In this document: piece by piece, positions 51,479-61,017 of the stretch
How positions within the stretch are numbered: the stretch's first letter is position 1
Layout: each line of letters begins with the position of its first letter
Assembly: GCA_964035545.1 (NCBI GenBank)
Contig: OZ037768.1
Location: forward strand, 20,396,700-20,460,699
Source of the DNA: Bugula neritina
Taxonomy: Eukaryota; Bryozoa; Gymnolaemata; Cheilostomatida; Bugulidae
DNA: 64,000 nucleotides
Direction of reading: 5' to 3'
The notes under the pieces: model-generated
What the model saw: only the letters and a program-made list of their open reading frames with translations
What the model was told of the DNA's origin: nothing
Database searches by the model: none
Position numbers and translations under genes: made by a program

Positions 51479-51572
51479 GTGGTTGTAGTTTGCATGAACT
51501 TATGATTGTGGTTTCATTCGAGCAACTGTTTCCAAACATGGAATGAAAAATCCATTCACATCATGCCAGCTT
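51479..51572 (+). repeat. dispersed repeat, copy 2
   Basis: This is the second copy of the element described at 36454-36545, in the same orientation. It keeps GTGGTTGTAGTTTGCAT, AACTTATG, GCAACTGTTTCCAAAC and GGAATGAAAAATCCATT. A short insertion (ATTGTGGT) separates it from copy 1. Confidence 0.75.
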
Positions 51573-53486
51573 GGAGACAAGTGAATCTGTCTTTTACAAA
51601 GCAGAGCGAGTGGGACATTTTCTCAACAACCAATACCCTGTAAGAACACGAACTATTTATAAGTGTTTTCTTATCTAAACAGGAAAATCAATTAAAAATT
51701 AAAATACCAAATTATGTAATAACATTCCTCTTTAGTTTCAGCCATGAAGTAAGATAAAATCTTATTAGCAGAACAAAGAAGTATATCTGTAAGATCATTT
51801 GAATACAAGGGCTGGACTAATAACCATGCAGGCAACCTCATTGTGAAACAGCAGGTAGAAATGCAGGTAGCTACGCAACTGGTAATTTGTAAATGGATTT
51901 GGGTAACATGATTATAATGCACGCTATCTCAACCAACTCATGATGTTATGAGTATGGCACATGGGAGGAGAGTGTAGAGTGTTCCTAAGTCCTAACCTTG
52001 TTAGCAATAAATAGCACGAGACTCCAAGCTATTTCTTAAATCATAAACTAGTCAATAACACTGCTTTTCATTTCTACTTTCTTGTATAGCTGGTCATACA
52101 GAGTATGTCCATGCATTCAGTATGGAGTTAGACATGTTTATTTTAGTTGAGACTGTAGTTTTAGTTAATGTATTTCATAAGGAATATATAGATGTAATAT
52201 AGTCATCAAGTATAGTATTCTTACAAACTAGCCATAGCCTGTTTCATAAGCACATTATTTAAAGCACTGGTTGAGGATAAAAAAAGCAATAATTAATTTT
52301 GTCAATGCTTCAAGTATATGCAACTTTGATGGAGAAAACAACTTCAAATATAAAGTAGGATCCTGATTTGACTGCGTATTACTACACTCTTGTACATTGA
52401 TAGGAAAGATAAACCAAGAATATTTACATGTATTACTATAATTGTTGAAGATGCATAAATAATGGTTAGTGGTATATTCCATTTATAGAGTAGAACTATT
52501 GTCAATGAACTAATCAAGTGATATTTTTGTTCCAGGGTGGGGTGATAGACCTCCCCTCCCCCACACTAACTAACTGAGGTTTGCATCAATATAAACTGCT
52601 TTACTCTTTTTTCTCTTAAGACAGGTTAGGTTTTGGCAACTGTTATTTTATTATTTTATCTAGAAAAAATTATTTGCTGGAGAGGTGCACAAGGTACAAA
52701 CGTCACATGGAGCTATTTTGGTCTCTAGCTCCCATTAAAGTAGAGCCCACTGATTCACAGTGAATTATATTATGTATAACACAATTACTTGTTTCTTCAC
52801 GATTATAGCACTTTGTGATTTGGAACGGAAATTAATATAAAACCTAAACACAAGAAATTGCATGCCTCGATGATCGTTCCATAACTACAAAATAATATGC
52901 TCTAAAAATCTACAAGCATTATTAGCCTAGGGTATTCATGTAAACATACTGTAGATGATCGGTTTGACTGAGCTACCCAACCACACGACTTGGTTGCTGT
53001 ATTTATATATAATAAACCTAAAACCCATCTTCCCACAAACTGAGTTATATATACACGCAAATGTATTGCATAAAAACAATTATCAACAACTATTTGTATT
53101 TTGCAATCTATGCAAAGCTACTCATACAAAATAACCGAGTGAAACCATTAGAAGAAGAATAAAGGGTGGTATTGTTACAAAAGAGAATGATAAAAGAAAT
53201 AAATAGCATTTATTACAACATAATTCAAGAAGCTTATTTGAGTTGCAAAAGATTTTTTCCACAGTATAAAAATAGGATGGCCTGATAATGCAAAGAAGCA
53301 AGATTTAGACTTGCCTACATTGTAATCAGTTTGGATAAAAAAAATCTTAGATGTGGAAAATTAGTAAAAAAATACATTATATTATATTATTTACCACTAA
53401 AACGCTGAGATAAGTTTATAAATATAATAAAATAACATGAAGAGAAAAAAAATTCCAATTGGCAGAGTTACACAATACGGTAAATA

Positions 53487-53492
53487 TTTATT
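53487..53492 (-). terminator. probable poly(A) signal of CCM2
   Basis: TTTATT on the plus strand reads AATAAA on the minus strand, 85 bases downstream of the CCM2 stop codon, a typical position for a short 3' untranslated region. Confidence 0.5.
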
Positions 53493-53576
53493 ATTTTTCA
53501 CTAAGTTTAGGATGTGTACAATTATACGCAATTCTCTCAATAATGCAAGTTTTCTATACGCTAGAAACTCAAAATA

Positions 53577-56500
53577 TCATGACCTTTTCAAGGTTGTTTC
53601 TGTATCAGGGCCGACGCCCTCTCGTTCTAGAACACTTTCAAAGAATGAGAAATCTTTTTCAGGTATGAAGTACCTCATCCCTGTAGAAAAGTAGCATCAG
53701 TTGTTACGGAGCTTAGTAAGTGCTAAATGGTAGGTTTAGCCAAGCAGAAGGTATTATATTATACACAACAGAGAACAAATCAACTTGTCACACCCACTGA
53801 ACAGTTGATGATATAAGCTTCACTATGTAGCCAGGCAAAAAATGCCGTTGATTTGTGTTATAATAGAATACTTCTGTGTTGTGTTGTGAATAAACTTGAT
53901 GGGTATTGATTAAAAATAGGATTAAAATATTAATCCACTAATCACTAATGAGCCGAGCATCAGCTTTCTGTCTCTTGCAAATACATCCAAATACAGCATT
54001 AATTGATAAAATCTCATATTAAATAAACAATCTTTTCAGCTTCCACCAGTTTTGAGTACTTTCACAGAACTTATAATTAAAAAGGTTCCCTATTAAATAA
54101 GACTCAATAATTAGTTAACTAGTTTATGATAAAGCTGAATGATCCAAAAACAATTGTTCTAATATTTTTGTTTATTTTTTCAAATAAATTGCTCATGTAA
54201 ATACCAACCATATAGAAGGTTTCTTCTGTGAGGACCGTATAGAGAGACCACTCTGTTGCAGAAGTCTTCGAAAGGAAGTCCCATGGTTAGCCACTGGTTT
54301 AGTAGAGTAGCAAATTGTTTCAGTTCCTCTGGGCTCAGTTTCTTGGGCAACTACGCAGGACAATGTTCAACTATTACTTCACCACAAAGGCTTGGTTAAT
54401 GAGATAATCAGACCAATGTTTAAATCTAATTGATTAAATACTAACTAGACTCTTAGATAATGCACTTGCACTGGTGTAAGATAGTCTTTTAATCTCCATA
54501 TCAAAACATCATTGAACATTAGTTACAGCATCTTTGTGTGCCAAGGGATTATTTGAATGAAGTTTCATTCACAAATAATATTTAGAAGACCTAGACATAT
54601 AAATAACAAAAAAGTGTACAATGAAAGGAAGTGATTAAAAAGAGGATGGGTTGTGATAAAAGCATTCCGATTATATAATCAAAATACAACCTAAACCCCA
54701 ACTTCAATGAATAATTCCAAGTCAGCTAAACCTCTCTCCACATGTTCTCTTAGAGGTGTTGGTGGACAGAGCCTAACCCATCACAAGAGTTGAAACTTTA
54801 TAAGAGTCAAACGATGTTCTCGTGCTACACAAACCAGTTACATAATCCTTAAAATCACAGCCTGTGAGTCAAGTCACCAAAACCTGCTGCAGAATGAGTA
54901 AGAAAGAAAATGGAAAAGCACCTTATCCATATAGTCTCTCAGCACGCCGTCACTGGTGCTCACTGTGTCTTGTAACTCGCTCTCTGATTCGCTGTTTCTT
55001 CTTCTGGATGTCCTTGACACAGTAGAGTGCCGTGAGGACATTGAGCGATCAACAGTTGAGCTTGTCATGCTATAACATAAACACAGTCTACTCTGCACGC
55101 CTTCATGAAATGACATGGGCGTAGAATGATCTATATTTAGATTTTAGACAGAGTATAATGCTGCATGGACACACTACTCATTATAAATGATAAATATTAC
55201 ATCACTGAAAGTGACTATGAAAATGAATACACATGAAACCCAGGCATACATATGCATAGAATGGGACTTACAACTGTGGAGTTTTGACCAGCTCGTGAAG
55301 CTGTAGCGGGGCGTTTCCAGTGAACGTACTCGTACCTGTAATAAGAACACAGTCTAAACTCGTAAACTGACATGTCATCATTAAACTGATGCTACCCAAC
55401 AGCCATCTAAGTGAGAAAGTGCCAACATTAAACCATAGCATTGAGATGTCTACAGTACTTTTTATTATAGTGTTAAAAAAGAACTCAAAACTAAGTAATA
55501 CTTTCTTAAAGTAAAACAAAGCACATACAAATGAACAAATTGTTGTTTATTACTCTTTGGAAAAAGAAACAGAAAAAGCTACACCCCCAGCAGCGTATAA
55601 TAGCTGCTGCTGTGTCTAATTCTCATATTACAAGTCAATTGATAAGAACAAGTATAAATAAGATCATCAAGTTAAATCAATGAATCACTGCCTGGAAAAT
55701 GATTTATTTTAAGATGACGAGGCATGACTCATGAGACATACCCGTAGAGCCAGGTTGACTTGAGTAGGTGCCGTTGTGCTCCAAGTTTTTATCGAATGCC
55801 TGCATAGTAGCTTCCGTATAGACTATCTGAAAACACTGGCCAACCAGTGAGCAGATCTCATGGGCTGTTTCCTGTAACAAACAGCCAATCAGCTTTTAAT
55901 ATTTATTGGCATCAACTAAGGAAATATATCTGTGATCAAACCTGTCAGCAAGCATAAATTGTTACAGCAAAATCGCTGTTTCCCTTTAAACTTTGTAGCA
56001 ATACCTCATCTGTTAGCTGAATGTTTAGACTAATGTGTGAAGGCGCAGCACGGTATAGCTAATTATGACATGGCATAATTTGATATGATAGAATCTGAAG
56101 TAATATAGCTTGATACAATATAACATGATACTATGATATATCATGATACTATGATATATCGTGATACTACGATATACCGCGATACTAAGACATATCATGA
56201 TGCTATGATATACCTTGATACTATGATATATCATAATACTATGATGTGTCATGATACTACGGTATATCGTGATACTATGATATATCGTGATACTATGGCA
56301 TATCGTGATACTATGATGCATCGTGATACTGTATAATAAACAGAACTCACTGACTTATCTGTATACATGACAGCCAGTTTACATATCTCCCTATCTTCAG
56401 CAGGGTTCCCATACTTTAGGGCTAGCATAGCCTGTGAATCTTCCTGTATGTAGCAGATATTGGCTACTTCAGCTATGGGGATCCGCAATATCGTCTCCTT

Positions 56501-57846
56501 AAATTGGATTACATTGTAGCATAACAACCTATACCAGCATGTAGAAGAAATTCTAGGAAAATTCTCCTTAATGTATGTGTGTGTGTGGGCGCCCATGCAT
56601 ATGTGGGTTTATGTATTTGTTTATGTGCAATGTTGTGTGTGTGTGTGTGTGTGTGATGTTGTATGTGTGTGTGTGCGATGTTGAGTGTGTGTGTGTGTGT
56701 GTGCGCGATGTTGCGTGTGTGTGTACGATGTTGTGTGTGTGTGTGCGATGTTGTGTGTGTGTGTGTGTGTGATGTTGTATGTGTGTGTGTGTGCGATGTT
56801 GTGTGCGCGATGTTGTGTGTGTGTGTGTGTGCGTGCGATGTTGTGTGCGTGTGCACGCGTATGTGAGTGTGTGTGTTAGGAAGGGTGTGTGTAATGTGCT
56901 ATAAAGTGGTCACATAACTCCAATATTACTCAAACAAAGGAGTGATAACTGCTTACAGCCCTGTTATATTATGTTACTATAGTTTAGTGTAAGTAATAGA
57001 CTCAGTATTATACCTCATCACCATCTCGTCTTGATATCTTTATATTGTTTACATTTAGACTAAATATTGCATCATGTTCTATAGTGGTTATGTATGGTAT
57101 ATCCCTCTCTCTCTGCAAACACAGCCAATTATTTCATCACATATGATTTATATTATATAATGTTTATATATGCATATATACATTTAAAAAAATAATTCTA
57201 CTTCAAACGAAATCCAGGACTACTTTTTAGCAACATGTAGGGTAATAAATAATAATAGAGCCTATCGAGGGTTAATACTCCTACAGTATAGTTTACTTAG
57301 TAATGCACTATAATTCTGATACAGCTATGGACTAATAATTTGTTGACTTCAACCCAAATGATAATTACCATTCCCCTGTCTATGATCCGCAGAACTTCAG
57401 TTCGGTTAGTTGAGTCCAGCACAAATGACACTTTTCTGATTATTCCAGCAAACTAAAACATCATATAATACATAATATTGCAAGGGAAATCATGAGTTGA
57501 TTGAAAATATTATAGTCTATATTACTTAGTAAAGTTTACTGCTAGTTAGCTCATATGAAAGCACAATTTCATCAAATTAAAATACTTCTACCTATATAAT
57601 ACTTATGCTGTAGAGGTTTCTACTATGTACAAACCGGTTGTATATAATTTAATAGTTTCTATTTACCCTAATTTCTTTCTCGTAGTACCCGCCATCTTTG
57701 AGGAGTATTTCCGGTTGAATTGTGTACTCTGGACCATCTAGATTGATGATGTTGAGTGGTCGCCGAGCTAGTAACCTATCAGCAATCCGCTTTTGCTCCT
57801 CCTTTTCTTTCTTGTTAGAACTATTTTTCTTAGCAACTCGATCCAT
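53577..57846 (-). CDS. CCM2: CCM2/malcavernin scaffold protein, 9 exons
   Basis: Exons in coding order: 57846-57667, 57452-57369, 57112-57014, 56497-56351, 55871-55742, 55335-55272, 55069-54922, 54350-54209, 53680-53577. Phases agree and give 365 aa (human CCM2 is 444). CCM2 is the cytoplasmic hub of the CCM complex: its PTB domain binds KRIT1 and its C-terminal helical domain binds the kinase MEKK3. The PTB region (about 45-200) shows ARRPLNIINLDGPEY, LDSTNRTEVLRIID, TIEHDAIFSLNVNNIKISRRDGDE, ETILRIPIAEVANICYIQED and LVGQCFQIVYTEAT, matching CCM2 block by block. A Ser/Arg-rich linker follows (about 235-270). The harmonin-homology domain covers about 285-350 (LSPEELKQFATLLN, GLPFEDFC, MRYFIPEKDFSFFE). 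The acceptor of exon 4 (TTTAAG) is unusual but AG-ending. The N-terminus is Lys-rich, as in the vertebrate protein. Confidence 0.92.
56099..56336. repeat. about 15-bp GATACTATGATATATC minisatellite
   Basis: About 15 degenerate units of TGATACTATGATATATCA in CCM2 intron 4, directly abutting exon 4 on its donor side. Many units are nearly palindromic (GATATATC), so hairpins are possible. Confidence 0.9.
56575..56880. repeat. (TG)n microsatellite with GATGTTG interruptions
   Basis: Roughly 300 bases of TG repeats interrupted at intervals by CGATGTTG or TGATGTTG, in CCM2 intron 3 close to exon 4. The Cys/Val frames on the plus strand and His/Thr frames on the minus strand are by-products. Confidence 0.95.
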
Positions 57847-58914
57847 TGCAACTACTGAGTAGACGCAGGGCAGTTCATACTAAAGGTAGGTGCAGTAATG
57901 GAGAAAAGCCTGTGTTCTAGATTAGAAATGCGACAAAAAGTTATGTTCTCGCAAGAATTTCAACTCATGCCCCTAACCAAAATTTAATAACAAAAATTAA
58001 AATACTTAGGCTATCTCAAATTCTCCATTACTGCTCCTAAATGGCATACTATTTTTAAGGCGGTGACTGTATGATATAAGTACCATTTTAAGGATATGAA
58101 CACGGATAAAAATACTAGGATACCTGAACTAAGACAAAAATAAAAAGTATGTTTCTCTAGTCCTGAACATCTAACTTTTAAAATTTCCTTCCTGAATCCC
58201 CATATACAGCCAAGTCTGAGATGATACATATCGAGAAAGTGAAAGGGCAATTTCATCATTGAAAAACTGAGAACTTTCCAGAAATGATCAAATTTCAACT
58301 GAAACAATCAGAATGAAATTATGAACTAAAAATTGAATAAAAAAAAACAAAAGAGAAAGTATGAATCTGCAATAAAAAAAATCTGCTGAATTTCTATGGC
58401 TTACTACCAGGCTTGAAAATATCTATCTCACTGAAACCCACTTTATCTGCATACAAAATAGGTTAATATGTCTCCCAAAATTTACAAACATAAACCAAGC
58501 GAAAGCTTCATCTCTGCACCAAACAAAACGGTGGAAAGTTTACTTTTGTATTTTATGTATTCTTCAATGTACATCCCTGTCACAACATTTTTATTCCCAA
58601 GAACAATATACATTAGAGCTCTAAGAGTACAATCCAATAACAACCAGTATGAAAAAAAACTGCTTGCTAAAGCTATTGACTACACCCTAACATAAAAAGC
58701 TAAGCCTTGTATATGGGCAAAGCAGTAAAATATTTATTTTAATCCGTAACCAAAATAACTGAATAAATAAAATATTGATTCGAATCAATATCAATAGTAA
58801 TAAATAAATATGAATAATGTATAAGTTAAATATCATTATAATTATCAGTTGATGCTATAAAATCATGCTAACACTTAAACTATCATTGAGGGTATAAGTA
58901 CTAGGTTTAGGATA

Positions 58915-59275
58915 AGTATCACTACCACTATCAGTATGACTATTACTACTATTACTGTACTATGAGTATGACTATCACTATGAGTATCACTATCAGGATC
59001 ACTATGACAGTATGACTATTACTATCAGTATCAGTATTACTATCAGTATCAGTATCACTATCACTATCAGTAATAGGTCAGTATGACTAGTCACTATGAG
59101 TATGACAATAGACATTCAAATTGACTTCGTTGAGTTTGACTATCAGTATCACTATTACATTCACAGTATCACTATGAGTATGAGTATGGTTATGAGTATG
59201 AGACATAACTGATAACTCATAAGACTAAGTATTAGTATAAGTATCAGTATGACTATGAGAATCGAATTGATATTC
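58915..59275. repeat. TATCAGTATCACTATGAGTATGAC satellite
   Basis: Degenerate hexamer-based repeats (TATCAC, TATCAG, TATGAG, TATGAC) with a TAC/TATC backbone, interrupted near 59105-59145. Confidence 0.8.
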
Positions 59276-59804
59276 AGTTTCACATTGACACAAGGATTGG
59301 CTTTGAAATTGATTTTGACTATCAACATCAATAAGAATATGATTATGGCAATGATGATATATTATAAATAATTTTATCAGAATGAATAATATTATAATAT
59401 TAATAAACAGTTATATAATAACCACAGTGTCGTTGAAGAACAACGGAAATAGCGTTTAATACATATAAAAACGGAGAAATATCTATATATTAATAGTATC
59501 GTAGCACTTCACCTTAATACTATTAATTTCTTGAGCTATTTTAACGAGTCGAGTTCTAACATTTTCTGGGCAGAGCCATTTTTTAAATAGACAAGTCTTG
59601 AACTAGAGGCATAAATTGTGTTGTTGCCCAAAAATTTGTTTCTGTTGCTCAAGCTGTGAAACTAAGTTTCAGTTTGCAATTGAAATTCAAATTAAAACGT
59701 GTTTTTTTAAAATATTTACTGTATAAGTGTATTATAATTAAAATAGCCATTGGCAAGTGAGATAAATTCGAATTGGGCCTATTGGTAGGTAATCGCCAGT
59801 AAAT

Positions 59805-59899
59805 GTAATACTAATACTAATACTAATACTAATACTAATACTAATACTAATACTAATACTAATACTAATACTAATACTAATAGTAATAGTAATACTAAT
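59805..59899. repeat. (TAATAC)n hexanucleotide array
   Basis: At least 13 perfect tandem copies of TAATAC followed by TAGTAATAGTAATAC. The unit is not a known animal telomere repeat (TTAGGG or TTAGG). Confidence 0.95.
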
Positions 59900-59999
59900 T
59901 GTAAATCACTAAATCAAAATGACTATCACTATGAGACTGAGTAATCATAATGGTATTGGTTATAATTCTTATTCTACTACCAATAGTGACAATACCACT

Positions 60000-60220
60000 A
60001 CTACTGTACTAGTACTACTACTAGTACTAGACAGCTACTGCTAGTAGAGTAGTACTAGTAGTACTAGTACTACGGCTATTCTAGTACTATTACTAGTACT
60101 AGTACTAGTACTAGTAGTAGTACTAGTACTAGTAGTACTATCACTAGTACTGGTAGTAGTATTCCTGCTACTAGTAGGACTAAGAGTGGTACTGGTAGTA
60201 CTACTACTAGTACTAGTTAG
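60000..60220. repeat. ACTAGTACTAGT palindromic satellite
   Basis: Dense ACTAGT, AGTACT and TAGTAGTAC words. ACTAGT and AGTACT are both self-complementary hexamers, so both strands carry the same motif. A related block lies at 60762-60842. The Ser/Thr-rich minus-strand frame is an artefact. Confidence 0.85.
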
Positions 60221-61017
60221 TAGACACTTCATGATTATCTTGTACTCATTATCAAAGTCATGTTGATGCTGATAGTATCACTATCAGCATCAACATGGCT
60301 CTGAGGTGTCATTCCAGCTTCCCAGTTAGACGCTATTTATTTATTTTGGTACAATATAAATTTATATATGTATTGTATGTGCAATTTATTTAAATATTAT
60401 TGAAAATGAAATAAATGTATGTTTAAGTCAATTTGGATTATTAGATTTCCTTTAATCTTGAAGTACATTCTTTTAATCTGCATTACCTTATTAAAATGAA
60501 AAAATATTTCATGAATAAGTATTCATTAAAGTTAATGTCTAATATTAATGTACTACTGTTTTTTTTGTCCCACACAAATCCGTGAAAATTGGAATATTAT
60601 TCCAAATAATTCATATTACTATTATTTTATGTTTAGCAATCAATGCAACAGTTATATAGGTATATATAGGTATATTGCTACATATATTGTACCAAAACAA
60701 AAAAATAGCGGCTAACTTGGATGAAACCAGCTTTGAGATTGAGTACGAGATGATATGAAGTGTCCACTGGTACTACCAGTACCACTCGTAGTCCTACTAA
60801 TAGTAGTACTACTACTAGTACTAGTAGTAGTGCTAGAGTAGCAGTTGTACTAGTTATACTAAGTTCCTCTGCTTTTGTATGATGCATAGTCCTATAACGC
60901 ATTAAAAGTTGAAAAATAGACCTCCAAGTGCTTGACCTGGCAATTTTTAATTATGTGTACTTATATTTTCTAGTCCTGGAAGTTTGCGCTGGGTTGGTTC
61001 TTGATATCTATGGCAGA

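Larger units (their letters stand above)
49614..53576. other. convergent 3' interval between Prickle and CCM2
   Basis: Prickle and CCM2 end towards each other here. The left part is Prickle 3' untranslated region of undetermined length (AATAAA near 50600 is one candidate end). The right edge holds the CCM2 poly(A) signal. A dispersed repeat copy lies at 51479-51572. No coding pattern was recognised. Confidence 0.5.
57847..61017. other. divergent promoter interval between CCM2 and the 61-kb gene
   Basis: The two genes are transcribed away from each other and are separated by 3.2 kb. The interval contains TATCAGTATCACTATGAGTA satellites (58915-59275), a TAATAC hexamer array, ACTAGT/TAC arrays and AT-rich spacer. 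No further gene was supported; untranslated first exons of the right-hand gene may lie near 60.7-60.9 kb. Confidence 0.5.

Noticed and set aside
56509-56879. Several Cys/Val-rich and His/Thr-rich open frames
   Set aside because: They translate the (TG)n microsatellite in CCM2 intron 3 and its interruptions; composition is entirely dictated by the repeat.
59805-59899. Interstitial telomeric repeat
   Set aside because: The hexamer is TAATAC, not TTAGGG or TTAGG, and matches the local satellite vocabulary.
60041-60232. Ser/Thr-rich minus-strand frame
   Set aside because: It is produced by ACTAGT/AGTACT repeats; no support as a gene.
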